NCBI GenBank assembly: GCA_035492455.1 | Contig: DATJJE010000021.1 | Coordinates: 1 to 64,000, forward strand | From: Gp6-AA40 sp035492455 | GTDB taxonomy: Bacteria > Acidobacteriota > Vicinamibacteria > Vicinamibacterales > UBA2999 | Direction: 5' to 3' | Length of the DNA: 64,000 nt | Part shown: positions 9,601 through 18,445 of the stretch, one piece after another | How positions within the stretch are numbered: position 1 is the stretch's first letter | How the letters are laid out: the number at the start of each line of letters is the position of its first letter | Notes under the pieces: generated by a model | What the model saw: the letters and a program-made list of their open reading frames with translations, nothing else | The model's database searches: none | Told to the model about the DNA's origin: nothing | Position numbers and translations under genes: made by a program

Positions 9601-9927
9601 TGCGCGTTGCTCAACAGCTTCGTCGCCAATTACCTGATTCGGTTCCGCGTCAACACGCACGTCACCGCGACGTTGATGTCGCGGCTGCGCATACCCGTGG
9701 TTCGACGCGATTCGTATTTGTTCCGCCACCTTGCCTCTCTCGCGCGGACGCTGATGCATTCACCGGCTGCCGCCGAGCAGCAGCCGGAGTACGCGGAGAT
9801 GCAGGCACTCGTGGCCAAGCTGTATGCGCTGTCAGAGGCCGATTTCCGATATGTGCTGGGGACTTTTCCTTTGATTTCTGACGAAGTGAAGGCCAAGACA
9901 CTCGTTCTGTTCAACGGTCTTCACTGA
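6670..9927 (+). CDS. Class I N6-adenine DNA methyltransferase, Eco57I/DrmMI-like
   Basis: A 1085-residue protein with the gamma-type amino-methyltransferase order: FYTPRALTAH near 380, SAM-binding DPAMGSGAF from D419, FGVDLNPTAVQVA, and the catalytic NPPW from N679 (GNPPWDMI). An N-terminal region of about 380 residues resembles the N-terminal part of Type IIG/PglX/DrmMI enzymes, and the C-terminal region after 680 (for example HVTATLMSRLRIP) would hold target recognition. I see no convincing PD-(D/E)xK nuclease motif, so I cannot say that it cuts DNA. It overlaps the helicase gene by four bases. Together they look like a phage-defence or epigenetic module set into a housekeeping region. Confidence 0.9.
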   Translation: MIAGISGRLLTASYIETELAALAGHAVPPHDVIRALDEWSMRREALFGPASGVRSVADGIAIPVLKLLGYTVAKRIDRPDTTRIDAAFRGRPVLPVTVLGWDESLDAAWRESVLDAVRTDERWSVAINGTSLRIVDAHRTWSRHYLEFDLALLAGDPAAFVVLWEIARAEAVAASPRLLDRAVDASARHGDAVCGALAVGVLEALELLLRALRHGRRRAAPELLLEQSLTVLYRILFLLFAEARGLVPVWHPIYRDRYTIDSIVSTLLTGRRYRGVWAAIHAISRLAHAGCRAGELKVTAFNGRLFSPQGTGAFDRDAIDDEVMANAVLSVSTTPPSRAAGRRRIVYRDLDVEELGAIYEQVLDYEPDAGALTRTRDIRKSTAAFYTPRALTAHVVRETLRPLIAAKSAGEILRLRVVDPAMGSGAFLVAACTQLAEAVEDALVRDGQWHRGDVTAADRIALRREVAQRCLFGVDLNPTAVQVARLSLWLTTLAADKPLTFLDHRLVAGNSLVGASAADVCRQPGGGRSRSTGRQNDGLFSPEDFAPVLRHAVQTRLQLADQKDDSAAIVRKKEKTLAELQSPDGRLGRYMHALDLWCSGWFWPNHQPPERGTFLDLMDQLLGRGGALSHRVGKSLLDTARTVAARHRFLHWPLMFPEVFAGDAGEPLGNAGFDAVLGNPPWDMIRGDSGASSKRDVRRDDARSLTGFVRQSGIYRVEAHAHVNVCQLFVERAMQLARRSGRIGFILPAGTVTDAGCAPLRRHLFDHAAVESIDGCDNRHRIFPIHRSVRFIVMTATVGAKTDTIRCRFGVDALDQLETRDEPFTLTRAFISRLSGDDDLAIPDIREASDLRILEQVSARIPALGSPEGWHVVFGRELNATDDRGLFEPFDPLGRGRPVLEGKQIEPFRVCVDGCRYQLRDDAHVRVRRTPRLAYRDVASATNRLTLIAAIVPADAVTTHTLFCLKTGLPLDAQHVLCALLNSFVANYLIRFRVNTHVTATLMSRLRIPVVRRDSYLFRHLASLARTLMHSPAAAEQQPEYAEMQALVAKLYALSEADFRYVLGTFPLISDEVKAKTLVLFNGLH

Positions 9928-9959
9928 TTCTGGTCATGGACGTGCCACCGCGGACCTGC

Positions 9960-10793
9960 TTACCGAGCCTGTGACAATGCGAATTTACGAATCGCCTCCG
10001 CAAGCCCGGCGTGCTCGTTGTCGCCGGTGACTGCCCAACCACGCTCCAGCAGGCCCGGCACGGAGTTGGCCATCACGACCGGAAGTCCCGCGAACTCGAG
10101 CATCTCCAGATCGTTGAAATTGTCGCCGACCGCCATCACCTCGCGTCGATCGATACCGAGCTGGTTGGCGCGCCACGCGAGCGCGCGGCCTTTCGTCGCG
10201 CCCGGTGCCGTGACGTCGATGAGCGAGAAATCGCGGTGCACGTACTCGGTCAACGACACGTTGAAATCGCGGGCGCCGGTCCTCAGCTCCTCGACCAGGA
10301 TGCGCATCGCGTCGACACCGCCGTTGAACATCACCTGAACTGGATCCTCAACGAGCGCGTCCTCCAGCGGCACGGACTGCGCAATAAGGGATCGGTTGCG
10401 CGCCCAGTACGCCTTTCGGCCAGGATGCTCCCAATCCATGTTCTCGAACATCACCTGACGATCGGCGTCACGATCGAAGACGAGCGCCGCGGCATGACGA
10501 AACAGACGCGTGGACTCGAGAACAGTGCGCGCGATATCGCGGGCGAGGAGACGCTGCGCGAATCGCGATCCATCCATGCCGCGCTCGACCGCGCCGTTGC
10601 TGACAATCAGCGTCATCGTCGACGGCAACAGATCTGCGATCGGGCGCACGAACGGATAGCTGCGCCCCGTGACGAGCGCCACGTGGATACCCGCGGCTAC
10701 GGCGTCGTGAATCGCGTCGACGTTCGCCCGTGGAATCTGGCCGCGTGTGTCGAGCAGCGTGCCGTCAACATCGATACCTATGAGGCGGATCAT
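9960..10793 (-). CDS. Cof-type HAD-IIB hydrolase
   Basis: A 277-residue phosphatase of the haloacid dehalogenase superfamily with a type IIB cap. Motif I is IDVDGT with D8 and D10, motif II is LVTGRS, the conserved Lys is in GATKGRAL, and motif IV is VGDNFNDLEML. Members dephosphorylate sugar phosphates, flavins or similar metabolites; the substrate cannot be told. The gene is convergent with the methyltransferase gene and divergent from sucA. Confidence 0.92.
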   Translation of the reverse strand: MIRLIGIDVDGTLLDTRGQIPRANVDAIHDAVAAGIHVALVTGRSYPFVRPIADLLPSTMTLIVSNGAVERGMDGSRFAQRLLARDIARTVLESTRLFRHAAALVFDRDADRQVMFENMDWEHPGRKAYWARNRSLIAQSVPLEDALVEDPVQVMFNGGVDAMRILVEELRTGARDFNVSLTEYVHRDFSLIDVTAPGATKGRALAWRANQLGIDRREVMAVGDNFNDLEMLEFAGLPVVMANSVPGLLERGWAVTGDNEHAGLAEAIRKFALSQAR

Positions 10794-10836
10794 GGTAGGT
10801 TTCAGGTGTCAGGTTTCAGGTATCCAGGGAACTCGG

Positions 10837-13632
10837 ATGCGTCTTGATGAGTTTACGGGAGTCAACGCCGGCTATGTGCTCGAGCTCTATGAGCGCTACC
10901 GGCAGAATCCCGGCTCGGTCGATCCGGCGACGCGTAAAGCATTCGAATCGTGGACGCCGCCGTCCGAAACCGCAGATGCGCAGCCGCAGGCCATCAACGG
11001 CATCACCGTCCAGAAGATCGTCGGCGCGGCGAATCTCGCGGAGTGCATCCGCCGCTACGGTCACCTTGCCGCGCAGCTCGATCCGCTCGGGTCGCCGCCG
11101 ATTGGCGATCCGTCGCTCTCGCCGGGCGCGCACGGCATCACCGACGCCGACCTTCGCCAGCTTCCCGCATCGCTGGTAGGGGGACCGGTCGCGGATACAT
11201 CCGCGAACGCCTACGAGGCGATCGAAAGGCTGCGGCGGGTCTATTGCTCAACGGCCGGATTCGACTACGCGCATGTATTCGTGCCGGAAGAACGCGAATG
11301 GCTGCGGCACGCCGCCGAGTCCGGACGATTCCTTCCGCCGATGGACGCGCAGAGCGTCGAAGCCGTGCTCGACCGCATCACACAAGTCGAGGTGTTCGAG
11401 CGCTTTCTGCAGCGGACGTTCCCCGGAAAAACGCGCTTCTCGCTCGAAGGCCTCGACATGCTGGTGCCGGTTCTCGACGAGATCATCTGCGGCGCGGCGG
11501 ACCACGGCGCCCGCCACGCAGTGCTCGGCATGGCGCATCGCGGTCGGTTGAACGTGCTGACGCACGTCCTCGACAAGCCCTACGCGCAGATCCTCGCCGA
11601 GTTCAAGGATCCGGTGGCGGCGCGATCTCTTCGCACGGACCTCGGTTGGATGGGAGACGTGAAGTACCACGCCGGCGCACGGACATCCGCGCCGCGCGGC
11701 CAGATGTACATCACGATGCCACCGAACCCGAGCCATCTCGAAGCAGTCGACCCTGTCGCCGTCGGCATGGCGCGTGCTGCCGGGACAGACGCACAACAAG
11801 CGGGCGCGGCGCACTTCGACCCTGCGATCACTCTTCCGATCCTGATTCACGGAGACGCCGCGTTCCCTGGCCAGGGAGTCGTTGCGGAGACGCTCAACTT
11901 GTCGCGCCTGCCAGGCTACTCGACGGGCGGCATCCTTCACATCATCGCGAACAACCAGCTCGGTTTCACGGCGACCCCCGAGGATTCATACAGCACGAGC
12001 TACGCCAGCGGGCTGGCGCGCGGCTTCAAGATTCCGATCGTGCATGTGAACGCGGACGATCCCGTCGCGTGTCTCGAGGCGGCGCGCCTCGCATGGGAAT
12101 ACCGCGTCCGCTTCGGCCTCGATTTTCTGATCGATCTGGTCGGTTACCGGCGGCACGGCCACAACGAAGGCGACGAGCCATCGTTCACGCAACCGGTGAT
12201 GTATAGAACAATTGCGTCGCATCCGACCGTACGCGAAAGCTGGTCGCGCACCCTTCTTGCGAAAGGGATAATTCCTCCCGAGGTGCCCGATGCCCTCGTC
12301 AAGAAGTACTTCACCGAGCTGGAGACGACCTACGCATCGCTCAAGCCGGAACAGGAGTACGCGCCGCCGCCCTCACCGAAGCCCGCCGCTGGAACGGCAG
12401 CGCAGATCGTCACCGGGGTGCCCGTAGATCGTCTTCGCGAACTGAACGACGCGCTGCTCATGCGTCCTGAGGGCTTCACCTTCAACCGCAAGCTTGAACG
12501 TGGCCTCGAACGTCGTCGCGCCGCCTTTCGCGACGCTGACGCGCGAACGATCGATTGGGCGACGTCCGAGGAACTGGCGCTGGCGACCATCCTCGCCGAC
12601 GGAATCCCGATTCGGATGACGGGCGAGGACGTCGAACGCGGCACCTTCAGTCATCGACATGCCGTCTTTCACGATGCTGAGACCGGCAGGCAGCTGATAC
12701 CGCTGCAGGAATTTCCCCAGTCGCGCGCTTCGTTCGAAATCCACAACAGTCCGTTGAGCGAAAACGCGGTCGTCGGCTTTGAGTTCGGCTACAACGTGCA
12801 GGAACCCGGCCGACTCGTGATTTGGGAAGCGCAGTACGGGGACTTCATCAACGGCGCGCAGGTGATGCTCGACCAGTTCGTCACCTCGGGCCGAGCAAAA
12901 TGGGCGCTCACGCCGTCGCTCGTATTTCTGCTGCCGCACGGCTACGAGGGCCAGGGTCCCGAACACTCCAACGCCCGTCCGGAGCGTTTTCTCAACTCCG
13001 CTGCTGATATCAACCTTCGCCTCGTCAACTGCACCACCGCAGCGCAGTACTTTCATGTGCTCCGGCGTCAGGCGGCGTTGCTCGAGCGCGATCCGTTGCC
13101 GCTCATCATCCTCACACCCAAGAGCCTGCTCCGGCACCCCTCCGTCGCCTCAACGCCGCGCGAGCTTGATGAAGGCCGCTTCCTCGCCGTCATCGACGAT
13201 GAGGAGGCACGCAGAAGCGCAGGCAAGATTGAACGGGTCATCCTGTGCACCGGGAAGGTGTTCGTCGACCTGATCACGAACGAGCGGCGCGCTGCTGCCC
13301 CGAACATCGCCATCTGCCGCGTCGAACAGCTCTATCCGTTCCCGAAACTCGCACTCAACGAGGTTCTCGCCCGATATCCTTCGGTTCACGACGTCGTGTG
13401 GCTGCAGGAGGAACCCGAAAACATGGGTGCGTGGGAATTCATGCGCTCGAATCTCGAGGAATTGATCGGCGACCGCTGTCCGCTGCGTTACATCGGCCGC
13501 GCTCGCAGCTCGAGCCCGTCGGAGGGGTCGGCGGCGTGGCACCAGCTGAATCAGAAGATGCTCGTCGAACAGGCCTTCGATCTCGGCACCCACGCGACAG
13601 CGCCGTCGATGGTTCTCTCCAAGGAAGTCTGA
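10837..13632 (+). CDS. sucA: 2-oxoglutarate dehydrogenase E1 component
   Basis: A 931-residue thiamine-diphosphate enzyme that decarboxylates 2-oxoglutarate in the TCA cycle and transfers the succinyl group to E2. The N-terminus MRLDEFTGVNAGYVLELYERY is the usual E1o E2-binding start. The core shows HRGRLNVL, HGDAAFPGQGV (ThDP-Mg motif, D340) and HNEGDEPSFTQP, and the C-terminal half shows LLPHGYEGQGPEHSNARPER. I chose ATG 10837 because AGGGA lies six bases upstream; the longer frame begins inside the divergent HAD gene. The next gene, sucB, starts six bases after the stop. No E3 (lpd) gene is in the window. Confidence 0.97.
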   Translation: MRLDEFTGVNAGYVLELYERYRQNPGSVDPATRKAFESWTPPSETADAQPQAINGITVQKIVGAANLAECIRRYGHLAAQLDPLGSPPIGDPSLSPGAHGITDADLRQLPASLVGGPVADTSANAYEAIERLRRVYCSTAGFDYAHVFVPEEREWLRHAAESGRFLPPMDAQSVEAVLDRITQVEVFERFLQRTFPGKTRFSLEGLDMLVPVLDEIICGAADHGARHAVLGMAHRGRLNVLTHVLDKPYAQILAEFKDPVAARSLRTDLGWMGDVKYHAGARTSAPRGQMYITMPPNPSHLEAVDPVAVGMARAAGTDAQQAGAAHFDPAITLPILIHGDAAFPGQGVVAETLNLSRLPGYSTGGILHIIANNQLGFTATPEDSYSTSYASGLARGFKIPIVHVNADDPVACLEAARLAWEYRVRFGLDFLIDLVGYRRHGHNEGDEPSFTQPVMYRTIASHPTVRESWSRTLLAKGIIPPEVPDALVKKYFTELETTYASLKPEQEYAPPPSPKPAAGTAAQIVTGVPVDRLRELNDALLMRPEGFTFNRKLERGLERRRAAFRDADARTIDWATSEELALATILADGIPIRMTGEDVERGTFSHRHAVFHDAETGRQLIPLQEFPQSRASFEIHNSPLSENAVVGFEFGYNVQEPGRLVIWEAQYGDFINGAQVMLDQFVTSGRAKWALTPSLVFLLPHGYEGQGPEHSNARPERFLNSAADINLRLVNCTTAAQYFHVLRRQAALLERDPLPLIILTPKSLLRHPSVASTPRELDEGRFLAVIDDEEARRSAGKIERVILCTGKVFVDLITNERRAAAPNIAICRVEQLYPFPKLALNEVLARYPSVHDVVWLQEEPENMGAWEFMRSNLEELIGDRCPLRYIGRARSSSPSEGSAAWHQLNQKMLVEQAFDLGTHATAPSMVLSKEV

Positions 13633-13638
13633 GCGCTC

Positions 13639-14826
13639 ATGACCAACATCGTCGTTCCCGAACTTGGTGAATCCGTCGTTGAGGCGCGGGTTGCGCGATG
13701 GCTGAAGAAGGAAGGCGATCGCGTCGAGATCGGAGAGCCCGTCGTCGAGCTGGAGACGGAGAAGATCGACCTCGAGGTCAACGCCGAGCGAGGCGGCGTC
13801 ATCACCAGCATCAAGCACAAAGAAGGCGATGATGTGAAGATCGGCGAGCTGCTTGCGGTGCTCGATGAATCGGCGGCGCGACCTGAGCCCTCACCCGCGG
13901 AACCGGCCTCACCCGAACCGGCCGCGAAGCCATCAGGCAATGGTTCGAAAGCCACGCCCACCGCACGCAACGTCGCCCGGGAGCACGACGTCAATCTGAC
14001 TTCGATTCAGGGATCTGGCGCCGCAGGCCGCGTAATGAAGCAGGACGTCGAGAAGGCAATTGCGCCGCCAACAATCAAGCGCGCTCCTGCCTCGCCCGCC
14101 CCACCCGCCGCCCGCCACCGAAGCGAGCGCCCCGAAGAGCGCCAGCGGATGTCGAAGCGTCGCGCGACCATTGCGCGCCGGCTTGTCGAGGCGCAGCACA
14201 ACGCGGCCATGCTGACGACGTTCAACGAGATCGACATGAGCGCGATGATGGCGCTGCGTGAGCGGCGCAAATACGCGTTCAAGGAACAGCATGGTGTCGG
14301 GCTGGGCATTGCGTCGTTCTTCGTCAAGGCATCGATCGCCGCGCTGCGCGAATTTCCGCTGCTGAACGCCGAGATTCAAGGCGACGAAGTCATCGTCAAG
14401 TGGTATTACGACATTGGCATGGCGGTCGGCGCTGAAGGCGGATTGGTTGTCCCCGTACTGCGCGATGCGGATGGAATGTCATTCGCGCAGCTCGAACATG
14501 CGATCCGCGATTTCGCGAAGCGCGCCGCCGACGGAACGCTGACACTGGAGGACCTCGCGGGCGGTACGTTCACAATTACCAACGGTGGCGTCTTTGGTTC
14601 GCTGATGAGCACGCCGATCCTGAACCCGCCGCAAGTTGGCATCCTCGGTCTGCACAAAATTCAGGAACGGGCCATCGCCGTGAACGGACAAGTCGTCGTC
14701 CGCCCGATGATGTACGTGGCGCTCAGCTACGACCATCGCATCGTCGATGGCCGCGAGGCCGTGCAGTTCCTCGTAAAAATTAAGGAGTTCATCGAGGATC
14801 CCGGCCACTTGCTGCTGGAAACGTAG
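13639..14826 (+). CDS. sucB: Dihydrolipoyllysine succinyltransferase, 2-oxoglutarate dehydrogenase E2
   Basis: A 395-residue E2 subunit. An N-terminal lipoyl domain (lipoylated K42 in ETEKIDLEV) is followed by a Pro/Ala/Glu-rich linker (about 80-105), a peripheral subunit-binding domain (ARNVAREHDVNLTSIQGSG), a second linker and the catalytic acyltransferase domain ending with SYDHRIVDGREA (H366, D370). It transfers succinyl groups from E1 to CoA. It lies directly downstream of sucA and is presumably cotranscribed with it. Confidence 0.96.
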   Translation: MTNIVVPELGESVVEARVARWLKKEGDRVEIGEPVVELETEKIDLEVNAERGGVITSIKHKEGDDVKIGELLAVLDESAARPEPSPAEPASPEPAAKPSGNGSKATPTARNVAREHDVNLTSIQGSGAAGRVMKQDVEKAIAPPTIKRAPASPAPPAARHRSERPEERQRMSKRRATIARRLVEAQHNAAMLTTFNEIDMSAMMALRERRKYAFKEQHGVGLGIASFFVKASIAALREFPLLNAEIQGDEVIVKWYYDIGMAVGAEGGLVVPVLRDADGMSFAQLEHAIRDFAKRAADGTLTLEDLAGGTFTITNGGVFGSLMSTPILNPPQVGILGLHKIQERAIAVNGQVVVRPMMYVALSYDHRIVDGREAVQFLVKIKEFIEDPGHLLLET

Positions 14827-14828
14827 AA

Positions 14829-14866
14829 GCGACCTCAGGTCCGCCGCTACGAGGTCGGCCTCTACG
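14829..14866 (-). repeat. Intergenic hairpin repeat, copy B, between convergent sucB and pruA
   Basis: On the minus strand this reads GTAGAGGCCGACCT, then CGTAGCGGCGGACCTGAGGTC: two tandem variants of a GTAG-n-GGC-s-GACCT core, with arms that can pair. It fills the gap between two convergent genes and could fold in transcripts from either side. It matches copies near 3138, 38712, 46019 and 57330. Confidence 0.6.
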
Positions 14867-16490
14867 TTTCACTCATGTAGGGATATTTGTAATCACGGGG
14901 CGGCGAAAACGTCTCTTTGATTGTCCGCGCGCTGACCCAGCGCACGAGGTTCAGCTTCGACCCGGCCTTGTCGTTCGTGCCCGAGGCTCTCGCGCCGCCG
15001 AATGGCTGCTGACCGACGACTGCGCCCGTAGGCTTGTCGTTGATGTAGAAGTTGCCGGCGGCGTTGCGCAACACATCCGTTGCTTCATGAATCGCCTTGC
15101 GATCGGTGCTGAAGACCGAACCCGTGAGCGCATACGGTGAGGTGCGATCGATGATGTTCAGCGTGTCGCTCCACGTGGAATCGTCGTAAACGTACGCGGT
15201 CACGACAGGCCCGAAGATCTCTTCACAGAGCAGGCGATAGGCGGGGTCTTTCGTCTCGATCAGCGTCGGCTCGATGAAGTAGCCATCATCGCCAGTCGCG
15301 ACGCCGCCCTGGACGACCGTTGCATTCTTCTTCGCGTCATCCAGATACGCATTGATCTTGTCGAATGCCTTCTTGTCGATTACCGCGCCCATGAAGGTGC
15401 GGAAATCGGCGACGTCCCCCATCCTGATCTCGCGCATGATGGCGACGACGCGGTCGCGAATCTCCGGCCAGAGCGACCTCGGGATGTAGACGCGGCTGGC
15501 AGCGGAGCACTTCTGCCCCTGATACTCGAAGCCGCCGCGCGCGATCGCCACGGCTACTTCCTGCACATCGGCAGACGGGTGCGCGACGATGAAATCCTTG
15601 CCGCCGGTTTCGCCGACAATGCGCGGATACGAACGATAGCTCCCCACGTTTGCGCCGATCTTCTGCCACATGCCGTTGAAGACGGCCGTGCTGCCGGTGA
15701 AGTGAATGCCTGCGAGGTCCGGAGAATCGAGCAGCGTGTTGCTGATCTGAATCGGATCGCCGGCGACGAAGTTGATGACGCCCGGCGGCAGCCCGGCGCG
15801 CTCGAGCAGGCGAAAGATGTAGTACGCGCTCAGCATCGCGCTGGATGCGGGCTTCCAGATGACCGTGTTGCCCATCAGCGCCGGCGCCGTCGGCAGGTTG
15901 CCGCCAATCGCCGTGAAATTGAACGGAGTGATGGCGTAGACGAACCCTTCGAGCGGGCGGTAGTCGATGCGGTTGTGGATGCCGTGCGAACTGATCGGCT
16001 GCTCGGAGTACAGCTCCTGTGCGAAGTAGGCGTTGAATCGCAGGAAATCGATCAGCTCGCTTGCAGAATCGATTTCCGCTTGAAACGCCGTCTTCGACTG
16101 TCCGAGCATCGTCGCCGCGTTCAGCGTCTGACGCCACGTGGTCGTCAGCAGCTCCGCGGCGCGAAGAAAAATGGAGGCCCGATCCTCCCAGCGCCAACGA
16201 GACCAGTCGCACGCCGCTTTCTTCGCCGCCGCAATCGCCTCGTGCACGTGTGCGCCGTCCGCCATGTGCCAGTCGGCCAGCACGTGCCGATGGTCGTGCG
16301 GCATCACGGCCTGATGCGTGCGACCGGTCCGGATTTCGCGCCCGCCGATGATCACGGGAATATCGATCCGCTCGCCGGCAATTTCCTTCAGCCGCGCCTT
16401 CAACGCAGCGCGCTCCGCCGAGCCTGGCAGATATCCGAGATTTGGTTCGTTGACCGGTGGTGGGACGTTGGCGATCCCCGCGATGCTCAT
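14862..16490 (-). CDS. pruA: L-glutamate gamma-semialdehyde (1-pyrroline-5-carboxylate) dehydrogenase
   Basis: A 542-residue aldehyde dehydrogenase of the stand-alone P5CDH type, which oxidises glutamate semialdehyde to glutamate with NAD in proline and arginine catabolism. Seen: PFNFTAIGGNLPTAP, IHFTGSTAVF, the catalytic Glu segment VGETGGKDF, the catalytic C328 in GFEYQGQKCSAASR, and QQPFGGARASGTNDK near the C-terminus. The length is typical for the family. No proline dehydrogenase gene lies next to it. Its start faces the end of the MATE gene on the same strand, about 100 bases downstream of that gene's stop. Confidence 0.96.
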   Translation of the reverse strand: MSIAGIANVPPPVNEPNLGYLPGSAERAALKARLKEIAGERIDIPVIIGGREIRTGRTHQAVMPHDHRHVLADWHMADGAHVHEAIAAAKKAACDWSRWRWEDRASIFLRAAELLTTTWRQTLNAATMLGQSKTAFQAEIDSASELIDFLRFNAYFAQELYSEQPISSHGIHNRIDYRPLEGFVYAITPFNFTAIGGNLPTAPALMGNTVIWKPASSAMLSAYYIFRLLERAGLPPGVINFVAGDPIQISNTLLDSPDLAGIHFTGSTAVFNGMWQKIGANVGSYRSYPRIVGETGGKDFIVAHPSADVQEVAVAIARGGFEYQGQKCSAASRVYIPRSLWPEIRDRVVAIMREIRMGDVADFRTFMGAVIDKKAFDKINAYLDDAKKNATVVQGGVATGDDGYFIEPTLIETKDPAYRLLCEEIFGPVVTAYVYDDSTWSDTLNIIDRTSPYALTGSVFSTDRKAIHEATDVLRNAAGNFYINDKPTGAVVGQQPFGGARASGTNDKAGSKLNLVRWVSARTIKETFSPPRDYKYPYMSET

Positions 16491-16588
16491 ATACGCACTC
16501 TACGAGAACAGTAGTGCAAAATTCAAAATGCAGAATGCAAACACAGGCATTCGCATATGATTTTCGTGCCTCCGTGGTTCGTAAAGGA

Positions 16589-17986
16589 TCAGGGTCGGGC
16601 GGGCTCAATGTCGACGGCGATCGTTCTCCATTTCTGTTGTCTGAACCTTGCCACGCTGAGCACGCAGCGCGTGAAGTGGCCGAGGACAATCGCAAGCCAG
16701 ATATCGGCCGGCATCAGCGCGCGGGTCATTTCAATCACCGTGCACAGCCCGAGCGGAATAGCAATCTGTGACACGACGGAGATGTAGAGCGGGCTTCGCG
16801 TGTCGCCGGTTCCCTGGAGACCGCCGGTATAGCTCAAGGCAACAGTGATGAACAGTCCCGAGATGCTGAGGTAGCCAAGCAGCTGACGCCCAATCGACAG
16901 CACGAGTGGATCGGTCATGCCGAACGCCGCCAGCAGATATTGCGGCACGATCAGAAACGCCGCGCCGACGACGGCCGCCGCCCCGAGACCGATGTGGGAT
17001 GCCACGCGCACGCCCTCGGCCGCCCGATCGGGATTACCGGCGCCGAGATTCTGTCCCGCAATCGTTGCTGATGCACCGAGCAATCCCGTCGACGTCCAGG
17101 TAATGAGCGAGAACAGCTCCGTGTAATCGACCGCAAACGCCGCCTGTGCAGCCGCGCTCGACTCGAGCGATCCAATGAAGCGCAGCAGGAACACGCCGCC
17201 GACGTTCATGGCAATACCTTGCACACCCGTCGGCAGGCCGAATCTGAACAGCGAGCGGATGATGCTCCAGTCAGGCTTGCGGCTCATGCCGCTCTCGAAA
17301 TGAATCACCGACTGCGTGCGCGTGAGCCGCCACACGCCGTAGGCGCTGACCAGCGTGCTGCTCGTCACAGTACCGAAGGCGGCGCCAATGGTGCCGAACA
17401 TGCGAATGAGCGTGACGTTGAGCGCGATGGTCAGCATCGTCATCGCCAGACCGAGACGAAGCGGTGTGCGTGGATCGCCGGCGGCGCGAAACGCGCCGCT
17501 CAGCATGAAAAACATGATCAGGCCGACGATGCCCACGAACATCGTCCGCAGGAACGGCAGCGCCTCGTGTCGGACCTCGGGTGCGGCATTGACAAGCGTC
17601 AGCAGCCACGGCGCCGCAAACCATCCGACGCCGCCAAGCAGCACCGACAGGCCGGCGGCGGTGAGAAACGACTGATAGACGACGCGATTCACCTTCTGCG
17701 GGTCGCCTGCGCCGGCAAAGCGCGCGACGAGCACCGCCATACCGGTGAACACCGAGCTGATGAAGACGATGACGACGAGCACGATCTGCCAGCTGACGCC
17801 GATCGCGGCGTTGCCGACGTAGCCGACGAAGTGGCCAACCATGACGTGGTCGATGATGCCCTGCAGCCCGGCAATGACGTTCTGCAGCATCGTCGGCCAC
17901 GCGAGCTTCCAGACCGCAGCCACGATCGGGCCTTCGACGAGCGAGCGGTCGTATCGGGATTGGTTCGCAGCGCTGACCGTCGCCAT
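16589..17986 (-). CDS. MATE family efflux transporter
   Basis: A 465-residue polytopic membrane protein with about 12 hydrophobic segments and a MATE two-repeat pattern: WKLAWPTMLQNV near the N-terminus, GAFRAAGDPRTPL after the first half, and GGLQGTGDTRSPLYIS in the second half. MATE proteins export drugs or cationic metabolites with Na+ or H+. It is followed at its 5' side by the divergently placed but same-strand cytochrome-like gene (12 bases). The substrate is unknown. Confidence 0.92.
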   Translation of the reverse strand: MATVSAANQSRYDRSLVEGPIVAAVWKLAWPTMLQNVIAGLQGIIDHVMVGHFVGYVGNAAIGVSWQIVLVVIVFISSVFTGMAVLVARFAGAGDPQKVNRVVYQSFLTAAGLSVLLGGVGWFAAPWLLTLVNAAPEVRHEALPFLRTMFVGIVGLIMFFMLSGAFRAAGDPRTPLRLGLAMTMLTIALNVTLIRMFGTIGAAFGTVTSSTLVSAYGVWRLTRTQSVIHFESGMSRKPDWSIIRSLFRFGLPTGVQGIAMNVGGVFLLRFIGSLESSAAAQAAFAVDYTELFSLITWTSTGLLGASATIAGQNLGAGNPDRAAEGVRVASHIGLGAAAVVGAAFLIVPQYLLAAFGMTDPLVLSIGRQLLGYLSISGLFITVALSYTGGLQGTGDTRSPLYISVVSQIAIPLGLCTVIEMTRALMPADIWLAIVLGHFTRCVLSVARFRQQKWRTIAVDIEPARP

Positions 17987-17998
17987 GCGGGCGTGATT

Positions 17999-18445
17999 TT
18001 ACTTCGGAGCGCCCATCCGCCGTCCGCCATCGCGATACGGTTGATGGCAGTTCATGCACGCGACGGTGATCGCATCGGTCGCGGCCTCGAGGGCTTTCGG
18101 CTCCTTCTTCTCCGCTGCCGTTGCGGCAAGCGCTGCGGCATCGACCAGAGCACGCGACATCTTCATCCAGTTGTTGGTATCGCGAACGCGTGAGCCGACC
18201 ATCAGCAGGTTTGCGGATTCCGCAAGCACAAGCGCCTGACCGCGTGCCGCAGTCCAACCCTTTGCGTCGGTGGGAGGATCGGTCGCCGCGTTGAACACCG
18301 CGTCGGACGCAGGAGAGATCAGCAGATCGTGCAGCTCCCGTACGTTGGCGAGCGTACGAACGCCCGTCGACGGCGCACGCTGCGCCTGAACAACGGCCGC
18401 GAGGACAACGATCAAAACGGTGCTATACGTCCAGCTCCTGCGCAT
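17999..18445 (-). CDS. Small secreted c-type cytochrome-like protein (cytochrome c' type)
   Basis: A 148-residue protein with an N-terminal signal peptide (MRRSWTYSTVLIVVLAAVVQ) and a single haem-binding CxxCH at C130-H134 near the C-terminus, as in class II cytochromes c'. I chose ATG 18445, just upstream of the signal sequence; the longer frame would add a charged extension from inside parE. The start lies within the last 23 bases of parE, so the two are probably cotranscribed. Redox partners are unknown, though another CxxCH secreted protein is encoded at 20765. Confidence 0.75.
   Translation of the reverse strand: MRRSWTYSTVLIVVLAAVVQAQRAPSTGVRTLANVRELHDLLISPASDAVFNAATDPPTDAKGWTAARGQALVLAESANLLMVGSRVRDTNNWMKMSRALVDAAALAATAAEKKEPKALEAATDAITVACMNCHQPYRDGGRRMGAPK

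Noticed and set aside
4406..9927. Complete DISARM system
   Set aside because: Only helicase- and methylase-like genes are present; drmA, drmB and drmC are not in the neighbouring sequence.
6670..9927. Restriction-nuclease domain in the methyltransferase
   Set aside because: I found no convincing PD-(D/E)xK arrangement in the N-terminal 380 residues, so I do not claim that it cleaves DNA.
10950..12206. 418-codon plus-strand frame inside sucA
   Set aside because: It is an alternative frame of sucA, Arg-rich, without domain features.
15337..16695. 452-codon minus-strand frame over pruA
   Set aside because: Shadow frame of pruA with Arg-rich low-complexity sequence.
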